Source: Promethearchaeota archaeon
GTDB lineage: Archaea; Asgardarchaeota; Lokiarchaeia; Sigyniarchaeales; SOKP01
Direction: 5' to 3'
NCBI GenBank assembly: GCA_014730165.1
Contig: WJIS01000243.1
Location: forward strand, 1-46,388
Length of the DNA: 46,388 nt
The notes under the pieces are model-generated. The model ran no database searches. It worked only from the letters and a program-made list of their open reading frames with translations, and was not told the DNA's origin. Positions 26,794 through 35,448 of the stretch are shown piece by piece; position 1 is the first letter of the stretch, and every line of letters starts with the position of its first letter. A program made the position numbers and the translations under genes.

Positions 26794-28581
26794 TTATGGC
26801 ACCCAAAATAAGTTAAAACCAAATAATAAGAACGAAAGTGCGAAATTTGCCACGACTATTAGCAATGTAATTATTCTTATAGTATTCAATAGAATTGATT
26901 TTATTTTCTTTTTACGATCTCCTATATATTCATAATCTATTTCTATTAGTGAATCTTCTTTTATAGTTGTGTCTTCGGGTAAATCTAACACAACAGTAGC
27001 ATCATTTTCATCCCCTATTTTATCAATCAGATTATATTTTTCTGAACTCAGTAAGATCTCAGATCTATCCTCAGATGAATCCAATATAATTTTTATTGAT
27101 TTAATTTCTTCAACTCGATATTCTGATAATTCACATTCATTATCAACCCTTTTATATCTAAATTTATCTGTACGAGATTGTTTTATACTAAAATCTTCAC
27201 CAATTCCCCAGTTAATTAATTCCTTAACGATTCTATCTCCATCAAAAATTGGAAGGGGAAGCATATTAAATAGAGTAATGCTAAAGGAGATGACAAATAG
27301 CCAAAATAATTCTTGCATAACAAATAAAGGAAATAAGGGTGTAAGGATTTTTCCCAAATCATTTTTATACATATAAAATGACGTTTGTAAAATCCCGATG
27401 AACAAATCTTCCACCTGTAGTTCCAAGACATATTCTGTACCTTTGTTAGAAGTCAAATTAAGAGTTTTTAATCCGAATTGTGTTAGTGTTTTTTCAAGCG
27501 TATCTCCATTAGTTCGATTTATAGAAGTACCATCAATTTCAGTAATTATAATATTTAGAGATTCTTCAGATGTTTTATTATAATTTAATTTTAACGCAGT
27601 ATTATTAATGTAATTGTATTCTATTCCAAGATTATATTTAGGACCGAGAAGTATTTCCCTTTCAGTTTCGATGTTTAAATCGGAGTTATATACTTTTAAT
27701 GTGATGATTTCTCCTACAGAATAGTTATTTTGACTTGTTTGATTGGATAAGATTAAATCTAAAGTTATATCATTATAGTTATCTAAATAAATATATTTTT
27801 GATCTGGTTGACCTTGTTTCTTTATAGCATATATAGCATCATTTATCGTAATGTTTCCATAATTAAATCCACCTTCTTCTGTCTTTAATACATCTACGAC
27901 TTGCGGAACATTCGCATAAGAAAGTGATATAAAAAATGGAGTTATGAGAATTAAAAGAATGGCAATACCCGCCGTAATTGCGTTTATATAAGTTCCCGCA
28001 GCACTGATTCTTAATCGTGTCATCCTGCTAAATTTATTGGAACGCAGTTTTCGTTCATTTACTTCGACAAAGGCTCCAAAACCTATTAAATAGAAAATTC
28101 CCGCGCCTAAAACGCCTGTTGATTCTACTTCAACTCCGTCTGCAGTTGCTGAAATACCATGTGCAAATTCATGAGTAGTAACGATAAATAAGAGTGGGAG
28201 CAACAAAAAAGCAAAAATTGGTAAGTCAATAGTAACTCCGGGTATTAATGGGGTTACGGCATATTCTATACTGGGGCTAAACAAAAGATTTATTATATTA
28301 GTAAAAAAAAACCAGAGAGCAAAAATGGTAAATCCAAAGGAGACAAATATTCCGATAGTCCAGAAAACTCTCCAAAATTTAGGACACTTCTGTCCTACAT
28401 TAGTTATGAAATTATTTAATCTCTTTGTTTTAAACATAATAAGTAATGGAAAGAGTACATAGTAAGCTTCTTTTTTATTTCTTAAAAGGAAAATTAGAAT
28501 TCCTACAATTATCCAAAAAATTAAAGATACTATAAACCATGGATTAAAAATAAAATTTAAGAATGGATCAAGTAAACTCAT
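26794..28581 (-). CDS. Site-2-protease-type membrane metalloprotease (M50)
   Basis: 595 residues. The zinc motif HEFAH is at 137-141 in a membrane helix (LFIVTTHEFAHG), and the second-half motif NMLPLPIFDGDRI supplies the third ligand (Asp). Several N-terminal helices (12-34, 74-99) and helices after the active site are visible. A PDZ-like region lies between the two motifs (~330-390, ending in LELQVEDLF), together with an extracytoplasmic beta-rich part. A large insert (~460-560) follows the Asp motif, then a last helix at the C-terminus. S2P enzymes cut proteins within the membrane, often to release transcription factors; the substrate here is unknown. It sits upstream of the thiolation gene. 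Confidence 0.9.
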   Translation of the reverse strand: MSLLDPFLNFIFNPWFIVSLIFWIIVGILIFLLRNKKEAYYVLFPLLIMFKTKRLNNFITNVGQKCPKFWRVFWTIGIFVSFGFTIFALWFFFTNIINLLFSPSIEYAVTPLIPGVTIDLPIFAFLLLPLLFIVTTHEFAHGISATADGVEVESTGVLGAGIFYLIGFGAFVEVNERKLRSNKFSRMTRLRISAAGTYINAITAGIAILLILITPFFISLSYANVPQVVDVLKTEEGGFNYGNITINDAIYAIKKQGQPDQKYIYLDNYNDITLDLILSNQTSQNNYSVGEIITLKVYNSDLNIETEREILLGPKYNLGIEYNYINNTALKLNYNKTSEESLNIIITEIDGTSINRTNGDTLEKTLTQFGLKTLNLTSNKGTEYVLELQVEDLFIGILQTSFYMYKNDLGKILTPLFPLFVMQELFWLFVISFSITLFNMLPLPIFDGDRIVKELINWGIGEDFSIKQSRTDKFRYKRVDNECELSEYRVEEIKSIKIILDSSEDRSEILLSSEKYNLIDKIGDENDATVVLDLPEDTTIKEDSLIEIDYEYIGDRKKKIKSILLNTIRIITLLIVVANFALSFLLFGFNLFWVP

Positions 28582-28713
28582 TTATCATTAGAGCTCTTAT
28601 AATTAATTAAAAAATTAAATTCAAAATTGAAATTAAATTTATTGCTTTTGAATAATATATAGTTTTAGATAGTTTTTCTTAACAAAATTCTTAATTCCCT
28701 ATTATGATAAAAT

Positions 28714-29427
28714 TTATTGGTTTATATCATTCTTCTCTAAAACCCAATTATCTATAATAAATTCTTGAACAATATCTTGATTATGCAAAAAGTCATTATG
28801 AACGGTCGATTTTGGGATCCATTTCTCATTCCCAGAGTTTAGAATAATTAAGATTGCTTTATCCGTTTCTTTTTTGATTGTTCCGTTAATTTTATTTTTT
28901 GAATTATTAAAATGATTTATATTATTATTATGTTCCAATTTTTCAGATAAATTATGTTCTTTATCTTCAAAATTAATATTTTCATTAATTACTTGTTCAT
29001 TCTCTCTTAATTCTATTTTTTTATAAGACGTAGCATATTCAATTTTTTCTAGTAAAATATGATTCAATAGAAGTTGTAATACTTCAGCGTTAGCTGATTC
29101 TAACACTTTTGCATATTCAGGGATTTTTAACCATAGTCTTTCATAAGTTTTATCCTCCCAATTTATTAATATATCCGTTTTTTCACCATTAAAAATATGA
29201 TACGTACTCCATTCATATCTTTCTTGCTTCAAGATTTTCAAAATTATTACAATTTCATCAAGTGAGAACTTGATATATCGACCTTCTTTATTCTTAGGTT
29301 TTTCCCAAGAATTATCCTTTTTTCTTTTTATCCATTGCATAAAAATATATGGATCCTCAACTGAGCTGCTATAAATGATTAAAGCGATGTTTTGTCCCCA
29401 AAATTTGTATCTATGAGATTTAGCCAT
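28714..29427 (-). CDS. Conserved hypothetical protein, possible nucleic-acid-binding, two domains
   Basis: 237 residues, family not named with certainty. The N-terminal half (1-125) has beta strands and a helix with FMQWIKRKKDNSWEKP and IKFSLDEIVIILKIL, reminiscent of small single-strand nucleic-acid binding folds (PC4/PUR-alpha type; weak). A low-complexity linker rich in Asn, Glu and Lys follows (~130-175). The C-terminal ~55 residues contain KAILIILNSGNEKWIPKST, a small beta domain seen in several archaeal proteins. No membrane helix. The gene stands alone on the minus strand, divergent from the initiator tRNA. Confidence 0.5.
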   Translation of the reverse strand: MAKSHRYKFWGQNIALIIYSSSVEDPYIFMQWIKRKKDNSWEKPKNKEGRYIKFSLDEIVIILKILKQERYEWSTYHIFNGEKTDILINWEDKTYERLWLKIPEYAKVLESANAEVLQLLLNHILLEKIEYATSYKKIELRENEQVINENINFEDKEHNLSEKLEHNNNINHFNNSKNKINGTIKKETDKAILIILNSGNEKWIPKSTVHNDFLHNQDIVQEFIIDNWVLEKNDINQ

Positions 29428-29540
29428 CTTTTAATTTCATGAAAAATTTATTATATTACCAATTCGTTCAATTCTAAATTAAAAAAGATAACTATAATTA
29501 AAAAGTGGATTTTAAAAGCAAAGTTTAATATTTTTAGATA

Positions 29541-29550
29541 TATTTATAAT
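29541..29550 (+). promoter_or_regulatory. TATA box of initiator tRNA
   Basis: tatttataat lies 35-44 bases before the tRNA, preceded by the A/T-rich TTTTTAGATA. The spacing suits a start with a short 5' leader of about 10 bases. Confidence 0.5.
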
Positions 29551-29584
29551 ATCAACAAGCTTTCAAAATCTAATTTTAGAATGA

Positions 29585-29663
29585 AGCGGGGTGGGCTAGC
29601 CTGGTTTATGCCGCAGGGCTCATAACCCTGAGACCGTTCGTTCAAATCGAACCCCCGCTACCA
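29585..29663 (+). tRNA. Initiator tRNA-Met (CAT)
   Basis: The cloverleaf is complete: acceptor AGCGGGG pairs with CCCCGCT, anticodon stem CAGGG/CCCTG around CTCATAA, T arm GTTCG-TTCAAAT-CGAAC. The first pair A1-U72 and the three G-C pairs next to the anticodon loop are marks of archaeal initiator tRNA rather than elongator Met or Ile2. The terminal CCA (29661-29663) is encoded. No intron. A short T-run (29664-29668) follows as terminator. Confidence 0.95.
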
Positions 29664-29825
29664 TTTTTATCTATAACTGATACTAATCTTATTTCAGAAT
29701 AATTAGATCTTATCATAAATTAGATTAATAGATAAGATTACTTTTTATTTATAATTTAATACATATTTCTAAATGCTATTGAATTTTAATATTAGTGAAG
29801 AAATTATTTTAAAGAGTGATAATTA

Positions 29826-30566
29826 ATGAATCAAGCTCAAGCTTATAAGAGATATCCTGCAGTTAAATGTTGGATACACCAAATTCTTGAAGGAAAGTAT
29901 TCTAATCAAGAGAAATCATTATATACGGTATTTGGTCTGTTGAAGAGAGTTAGAATTATAGCAACTATTATTGAAAAAAGAGAGATTTTAAATAATCCTT
30001 CTGATGAGGAAGATCTTTTTGAAGATGCTGAAGAATCTAATATACGTATTGAATTTGATTTAGATGATGGAACTGGATTATTTAGAGGGACTTTATGGCG
30101 AGTAGACCCAGAAGATCATAAAGATTTTGTAAAAGGAGATATTGTAGATGTGATCGGTTTAATCAAATACTGGGAAGGTTTTAAATCTATTTCACCTGAG
30201 ATAATCAAGAAAATAGAAGAGCCTAATTCTATATTATTGAGAGATGCTGAAATAATCAAGAGGCTTCAATCTGAAGGAAAACATGAAATTCCTGAAGGGG
30301 ATGAAAGTGAACTTGAATTAGATGTTTTAGATGAAGAGATCGATGTGGATATGCTCTATGAGGATAATAGTAACGAAGTTTTAGATATGAAGGAGAAAAT
30401 TTTCTCTCTGATAGAAAATAAGTCATTAGAAGGTGATGGAATTACATTCAGAGAATTAGAGAATCTATTAAAGGTATCAAAGGATGAACTAAGAGATCAC
30501 TTAAGAGATCTAGAGATGGAATCTAGAGTTTATCAGTCAGAAGAGGATGTTTATCAAACTTTCTAA
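29826..30566 (+). CDS. OB-fold single-strand DNA-binding protein, RPA32-like
   Basis: 246 residues. The N-terminal OB fold (~1-135) has the order expected of RPA2: KRYPAVKCWIHQIL, GLLKRVRIIATIIEK, an acidic insert (EEDLFEDAEE), IEFDLDDGTGLFRGTLWR and VKGDIVDVIGLI. A long acidic linker (~150-185) leads to a C-terminal winged-helix-like domain (~190-246, FSLIENK...VSKDELRDHLRDLEMESRVYQ). That is the eukaryotic RPA32 layout: OB fold plus winged helix. It would bind single-stranded DNA in replication or repair. RPA41 partners are not in the window. It lies 105 bases upstream of aIF2-beta on the same strand. Confidence 0.75.
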   Translation: MNQAQAYKRYPAVKCWIHQILEGKYSNQEKSLYTVFGLLKRVRIIATIIEKREILNNPSDEEDLFEDAEESNIRIEFDLDDGTGLFRGTLWRVDPEDHKDFVKGDIVDVIGLIKYWEGFKSISPEIIKKIEEPNSILLRDAEIIKRLQSEGKHEIPEGDESELELDVLDEEIDVDMLYEDNSNEVLDMKEKIFSLIENKSLEGDGITFRELENLLKVSKDELRDHLRDLEMESRVYQSEEDVYQTF

Positions 30567-30680
30567 TGCGGATCCACATTTTTCAAAAGAATTTTATCCC
30601 TTAATATCTATTGAATAGAAAAATTATTTTTCATTGCATCTTTATTTTTTAATATAATTGAAAAGAAATGTGTGAAGAAA

Positions 30681-31094
30681 ATGGATTTAAAAAATTATGA
30701 TGATCTTTTAGATGAAGCGTATAATAAAATACCTGAAAATGTCAAGCAATCAAGTAGGTTTGAGATTCCAAATGTTAAATTAAGATATGAAGGTAAGAAT
30801 ACCTATATAACAAATTTCAATAAGATTATCGATACGCTTAATCGAAGTAGAAAACACTTTATCGGAATTTTTTTGAAAAATGTAGGTACAATGGGAGAAA
30901 TAAGAGGAAATCAACTATTCTTAAAAAGTCGATTTAAACATACTGTGCTAGATAGATTAATAAAAGAATATGCAAAGGAATATATATTATGTAATGTATG
31001 CAACAAACCAGATACTCGTATAACTAAAGAGGGAAGAAAGCAGGTTCTTAAATGTACTGCTTGTGGTGCCCGAACGGAAATAAAAGAAAAGTAA
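30681..31094 (+). CDS. Translation initiation factor aIF2 subunit beta
   Basis: 137 residues from ATG 30681; GTG 30672 is an alternative three codons earlier. The N-terminal DDLLDEAYNKIPE, the core FLKNVGTMGEIRGNQLFLKSRF and the C-terminal zinc ribbon CNVCNKPDTR...CTACGARTEI are all family-typical, and the length is normal for archaea. As part of the aIF2 heterotrimer it brings initiator tRNA to the ribosome; that tRNA gene is 1 kb upstream. First gene of a translation/ribosome-biogenesis operon with short gaps (17 bases to the next gene). Confidence 0.95.
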   Translation: MDLKNYDDLLDEAYNKIPENVKQSSRFEIPNVKLRYEGKNTYITNFNKIIDTLNRSRKHFIGIFLKNVGTMGEIRGNQLFLKSRFKHTVLDRLIKEYAKEYILCNVCNKPDTRITKEGRKQVLKCTACGARTEIKEK

Positions 31095-31111
31095 AGGTCT
31101 TAATATAAAAT

Positions 31112-31408
31112 ATGAAGGTATATCTAAAAATACACATCAGAAGTGGAATCGAAACAGTCGCTGCATGTGACAAAGAGCTTTTAAATAAGGTTTTCAGGGA
31201 AGGTAATCTTAGAATAGAGATCTCTGAGCAATTTTATGGAGGAAAATTAATTTCCGTTGAAGAAGCGATAAAAATATTAACTGATGCTTCATATTTTAAT
31301 ATTGTTGGAGAATCAATAATAAATAAGGCGATAAAGAATAACATAATCCCAAAAGAGGGAGTACGTTCAATAAATGGAGTACCTATGGCCCTTAGGATGA
31401 TGTTTTAA
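31112..31408 (+). CDS. DUF424 family protein
   Basis: 98 residues. The pattern KVYLKIHIRSGIETVAACD, LLNKVFREGNLRIEIS, FYGGKLISVEEA and the middle NIVGESIINKAI match the archaeal DUF424 family, whose members usually sit beside translation genes as here. Function unknown. Its stop and the next start overlap as TAATG, so translation is probably coupled to NMD3. Confidence 0.88.
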   Translation: MKVYLKIHIRSGIETVAACDKELLNKVFREGNLRIEISEQFYGGKLISVEEAIKILTDASYFNIVGESIINKAIKNNIIPKEGVRSINGVPMALRMMF

Positions 31409-32298
31409 TGCCTAATAGATTTTGTGCTATATGCGGAAAGAGTATAGGAACTGAATCACCACACTTTGGAATGTGTTATGAGTGTTATTTACATGAAAAT
31501 CCTTTATTCGTACTACCTGAAAAATTTCTTCTTAAGATCTGTCCAGACTGTTTAAATTATTCTAAGAAAAATAATTGGTTAGAACCTAAAAAAAGAGACG
31601 TTTTCGAAATCGTTCGTGAAGCTCTATACAAATTTTTGTTAAAACCTTATCTCAAAAATGGTAAAGTAGAGTTTTTTATTAATTTCGATGAAGAGAGTTT
31701 TAAATTTTCTTCAAAAGATTTGCTAAAATCAATGAATGCCGCTATTAATGGTTTTCTTCTTGTTAATTCAAAAATTAGGAATCAAGAAATAATAAAAACA
31801 AATATAGAATACGAACTTTGTGAGAATTGTTTAAAGATTAGAGGGGGAATGTATTATCTGGCAATAATTCAGTTAAGAGTAAGCAAAAGAGATAAGTTTC
31901 AATTAATAGAAAAAGTTTTAAAAGAGATTCAAGAATATACGGAAAAGATCTTTGATGAGAATCCAAAACACTATATTACCAAACTAGTGGATCAAAAATT
32001 CGGAGTAGATTTATATCTAAGTACAAATGAATTAATGAAATATATTATATCTTATCTTCGAGGGAAATATAAATTTTTATTAAAACGCTCAAAGAAATTG
32101 GTTGGAAGAGATAATCAGCGCGGGAAAAATATTTATAGGCATAAAACCTTAGTAAAGTTTCTTCCTTTTGAACAAAATGACGATATTATGATTGAAAATG
32201 AAGTTTATACAGTAGATACAATTCTCAAAAATAAAGTAATCCTAAGAAATACTAAGAATGAAAAAATAACTAAGGATTATGATTTCTTTTTCAAATAA
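31408..32298 (+). CDS. NMD3-like ribosome biogenesis protein
   Basis: 296 residues. The N-terminal cysteine pairs (FCAICG, MCYECY, ICPDCL, LCENCL) are the zinc clusters typical of NMD3; ESPHFGMCYECYL and the later FDIxLS-like FGVDLYLSTNELMKYI also fit. In eukaryotes NMD3 is the adaptor that exports 60S subunits; the archaeal form is thought to act in large-subunit assembly. The nuclear export/import tail of eukaryotes is absent, as usual in archaea. Overlaps DUF424 by one base. Confidence 0.9.
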   Translation: MPNRFCAICGKSIGTESPHFGMCYECYLHENPLFVLPEKFLLKICPDCLNYSKKNNWLEPKKRDVFEIVREALYKFLLKPYLKNGKVEFFINFDEESFKFSSKDLLKSMNAAINGFLLVNSKIRNQEIIKTNIEYELCENCLKIRGGMYYLAIIQLRVSKRDKFQLIEKVLKEIQEYTEKIFDENPKHYITKLVDQKFGVDLYLSTNELMKYIISYLRGKYKFLLKRSKKLVGRDNQRGKNIYRHKTLVKFLPFEQNDDIMIENEVYTVDTILKNKVILRNTKNEKITKDYDFFFK

Positions 32299-32312
32299 AA
32301 TGAATAATAAAT

Positions 32313-33152
32313 ATGATAAATATGGTCAGAGAATCTAGTTTTGAAGAAGAAGAACAAGATGATAAATACTTAAAAAAATTGAATCCACATTTGGATAATT
32401 TGGTCAGAGAAAATATTGATAAAAGGAGAATTAGGAAAACTGATGATTCAAAGAAATTTTCGGTTATAGAATCTGTTTTTGATGAGAGAACAATCTTCCA
32501 ACTTGAAAAATTAATAAAACAAGGATTAATTGAGCGAATTCTAGGGATTATATCTTCCGGTAAGGAGGCAAATGTTTATCTAGCTTATAATCAAAAAGGA
32601 GAAGAAATTGCAATAAAAATCTATAAAATAGATAGGAATACCTCTAGATGGATGATGAATTACATACGTGGAGATCCGAGATTTAAAAAAATCCCAAGAA
32701 ATATATCAAAAATTATTTATCTTTGGGCTAGTAAAGAATATAAAAACCTTAAACGCGCATATAAAGTAGACCTAAACGTACCCAAGCCAATACACGTAAG
32801 AAATAATATATTAATAATGGAATATATTGGATTCGGGAGTATCCCAGCTCCAAAATTGAAGAATATTTCTAATCCTAAAGATTTATCTGCATTATCGGCT
32901 AAAATTTTAAAATTTATAAAAAAATTGTATCAGGATGCTGATTTAGTTCATGGAGATCTTTCTGAATTTAACATCCTATATCATAACCAACAACCAGTGA
33001 TAATAGATATTTCCCAGGCGGTATCTACTCAACATCCTAAGGCAGAAGTGTTTCTAGTAAGAGATATTAAGAATGTATATCAATATTTTGAGAATTTTGA
33101 TATAAATTTGCCAAGTGCTGAAAAATTTTATTATGAGATCATAGACATATAA
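32313..33152 (+). CDS. RIO1-type serine protein kinase
   Basis: 279 residues. It has the RIO1 marks: the nucleotide loop IISSGKEANVYLA (79-91), ATP lysine K102 in IAIKIYK, the catalytic HGDLSEFNIL (H213, D215), and the metal-binding IDISQAV, with Asp replacing the DFG aspartate as in other RIO kinases. The STxWMMNYIRGDPRF-like segment is also typical. RIO1 works in late 40S/30S maturation. An acidic N-terminal stretch (EEEEQDD) precedes the fold. Second ATG (32322) is a possible start. Confidence 0.95.
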   Translation: MINMVRESSFEEEEQDDKYLKKLNPHLDNLVRENIDKRRIRKTDDSKKFSVIESVFDERTIFQLEKLIKQGLIERILGIISSGKEANVYLAYNQKGEEIAIKIYKIDRNTSRWMMNYIRGDPRFKKIPRNISKIIYLWASKEYKNLKRAYKVDLNVPKPIHVRNNILIMEYIGFGSIPAPKLKNISNPKDLSALSAKILKFIKKLYQDADLVHGDLSEFNILYHNQQPVIIDISQAVSTQHPKAEVFLVRDIKNVYQYFENFDINLPSAEKFYYEIIDI

Positions 33153-33238
33153 TAGATTAAATATAGAGATTTCATAAATAATATATGATTATTACTTCTT
33201 GAATGAAAATTTTGTATAAAATGAGTTTAGAATATTAG

Positions 33239-33808
33239 GTGTCAATATTGTTTAAATTAAATAAATCGAGGGTCGGAGTTGTAATTGGAACGGATGGAGA
33301 GACAAAAAAGCAAATAGAAGATAAGCTTGGAGTGGAAATAATAATCGAGAGTAAAACTGGAGATGTAGAAATTAAACCGGATTACGAAAGTGAACAATAT
33401 GATCCATTAAATGTTCTTAATGCAAAGAAAATTATAAAAGCAATAAATAGAGGATTCAATCCAGTAAAAGCTATGAAATTAGCTGATCCGGAATATGAGT
33501 TGGAAATATTTAATCTAATTTCAATTCTAGGTAAATCTAATAAAAAATTGAAGCGGATTAAGGGTAGATTAATTGGAAGAAATGGGGAAATAAGAAAAGC
33601 TATTGAGAGATTTGCTGAGTGTTACGTTTCTATTTATGGAAAAACGGTTGCAATTATCGCTGATTTTGAAAATCTTCAGATAGCGAGAAAAGCAATAAAT
33701 ATGCTTATTAGTGGAATGCCACATCACGTAGTTTTAAAATTCTTAGAGCGGAGATATAGTGAAAAGCAAAAGGAAAGATTTAGAGAGGTATATAAACCTG
33801 ATTTTTAA
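33239..33808 (+). CDS. KH-domain ribosome biogenesis protein (Pno1/Dim2-like)
   Basis: 189 residues with two KH domains, GxxG loops GTDG (17-20) and GRNG. The end SGMPHHVVLKFLERR is typical of archaeal Dim2/Pno1. The protein binds pre-16S rRNA and acts with RIO1 and Nob1 in small-subunit maturation. GTG 33239 follows directly after an in-frame stop, so it is the earliest start. It ends the operon, and its stop overlaps that of the convergent gene within TTAA. Confidence 0.92.
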   Translation: MSILFKLNKSRVGVVIGTDGETKKQIEDKLGVEIIIESKTGDVEIKPDYESEQYDPLNVLNAKKIIKAINRGFNPVKAMKLADPEYELEIFNLISILGKSNKKLKRIKGRLIGRNGEIRKAIERFAECYVSIYGKTVAIIADFENLQIARKAINMLISGMPHHVVLKFLERRYSEKQKERFREVYKPDF

Positions 33809-34179
33809 GTAGTTTTCTTTATACCATCTTCTAGAATTCTTTGAGCGCTATGAAATAAATCTTTACCATAAATAATTTCTCTAAGTTCCCTCATAAGTTC
33901 ACTTACAGATTTAATATTGTCTATTGCAATCAACTCTTCATGTTCATCTATGTCAGATGGTGATATATTAAGTTCATAACTTTTTATCGTATGATATATT
34001 GTGTCGTAGGGTTTGAATATTACTATTTTCCTTGGATAGAGATTTTTTTCTTTTAAGAATATAGCCCAGCCTTCCAGAAAGAATTCACATTTAATATGAA
34101 ATAATTTATTCCATTTCTGAATATTTTCTAAAATAATATCGACATTCTTCTGGATGTCTTCAGAAAATTTGTTTTCCAT
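33805..34179 (-). CDS. Hypothetical protein
   Basis: 124 residues, not recognised. It is soluble, of mixed alpha/beta appearance with aromatic-rich strands (KCEFFLEGWAIFLKE, KIVIFKPYDTIYHTI) and a helical end (VSELMRELREII). It lies between FtsZ and the KH gene, 46 bases downstream of ftsZ and on the same strand, so it may share the ftsZ transcript. Confidence 0.55.
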   Translation of the reverse strand: MENKFSEDIQKNVDIILENIQKWNKLFHIKCEFFLEGWAIFLKEKNLYPRKIVIFKPYDTIYHTIKSYELNISPSDIDEHEELIAIDNIKSVSELMRELREIIYGKDLFHSAQRILEDGIKKTT

Positions 34180-34225
34180 ATAAATAATTGAGTATGGAAT
34201 TATAAAAGGAGCACGTTTTTATAAT

Positions 34226-35335
34226 TTAATCAGAACTAATTTCAGAAAGGTTAAAGATGTCATCTGATAAGCCCATCTTTGCTTTAGAAATATTTTGGTC
34301 ATTTTCTATCAATTCCTCTTCAAGATGTTCCTTTCCAAATATTTGAGGAGACTTTATTCCAGTGACTAAAAGCATTACTCTTAAAAAGCCTTCAAATTCA
34401 TCTGATACACGAGCACCCCATATCACCATAGAATCTTTCACATCCATGCGATCGGATATTTTTGATGCCACAGAATTTGCTTCAGCAAGAGTCATATCAT
34501 TTCCTCCACAGATGTGGATTAAGGCTCCCTTAGCACCATCAATGTCAACATCTAATAAAGGGGAGTTAAGAGCATCATTAATTGCTTCATCGACTCTATT
34601 ATCTTTTCCGCTTGATTCTCCAACTCCAACAATAGTCACTCCTCCTGTACCAAGAATAGTTTTTACATCAGCATAGTCTAAATTAATCAAAGAGGGTAAG
34701 GAGATTGTTTCTGTAATACCCTTAACCATCGTTGCTAAAACCTCATCAGCAACACTAAATGCTTCGATGATGGGCAAATTTGGGGCAATATCCAATAATC
34801 TATTATTATCTATCACTACGAGAGTATCAGCATATTGTCTTAATTTATTTAATCCTTTTTTAGCATTCTCGATTCTCCCGATCTCCGATTCAAATGGTAA
34901 TGTGACTACTCCAACAACAATAGCTCCTTCCATTTTTGCAATTTCAGCGATTATAGGTGCACTGCCCGTCCCAGTTCCTCCACCTTCACCGCATGTTATA
35001 AATACTAAATCTGCTTCGCGTAAAATCTTGATTAAATCCTCACGTGATTCTTCAGCTGCTGCTCTCCCTATTTCAGGATTACCCCCAGCTCCCAATCCTC
35101 GAGTTAAATTTTTTCCTATTAGAACTTTTATATGTGAGTCAATCATATCTAAATGTTGATGGTCTGTGTTAACTGCAATGCATTTAGCTCCCTTGATACC
35201 AATTTTCATTAATCTATCAATAGTATTGTTACCAGCTCCTCCAGCACCCACTATCTTTATATTAGCATACCCAATATTACTTCGATTAGGTCTATTTATT
35301 GCTCTTTTCCGAGCATCTCTTATAAATGATTCCAA
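34226..35335 (-). CDS. ftsZ: Cell division protein FtsZ
   Basis: 369 residues. The tubulin/FtsZ GTP-binding loop GGGTGTGSAP is at 118-127. The N-terminal GAGGAGNNTIDRL and NTDHQHL, the T7 catalytic loop NLDYADVKTIL, and the GGNDMTLAEAN segment are all in place, so it should be an active GTPase. It forms the division ring. The short C-terminal tail (~345-369) is acidic and differs from bacterial tails. Start ATG 35335 is followed by a basic stretch (RDARKRAINRPNR) before the fold, as in archaeal FtsZ1. Confidence 0.96.
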   Translation of the reverse strand: MESFIRDARKRAINRPNRSNIGYANIKIVGAGGAGNNTIDRLMKIGIKGAKCIAVNTDHQHLDMIDSHIKVLIGKNLTRGLGAGGNPEIGRAAAEESREDLIKILREADLVFITCGEGGGTGTGSAPIIAEIAKMEGAIVVGVVTLPFESEIGRIENAKKGLNKLRQYADTLVVIDNNRLLDIAPNLPIIEAFSVADEVLATMVKGITETISLPSLINLDYADVKTILGTGGVTIVGVGESSGKDNRVDEAINDALNSPLLDVDIDGAKGALIHICGGNDMTLAEANSVASKISDRMDVKDSMVIWGARVSDEFEGFLRVMLLVTGIKSPQIFGKEHLEEELIENDQNISKAKMGLSDDIFNLSEISSD

Positions 35336-35448
35336 ATAATCACGTAAATTTTATAGTATTCTTAGAGAATGTAAAATCAATCCAAAATTAGAAATTATAT
35401 AATATCTACACAATATCTCTATTTCATCTTTAGGGAGAACGAGTATCG

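Noticed and set aside
34362..35159. Two frames of 104 and 130 codons antisense to ftsZ
   Set aside because: Antisense shadows of a strongly conserved gene.
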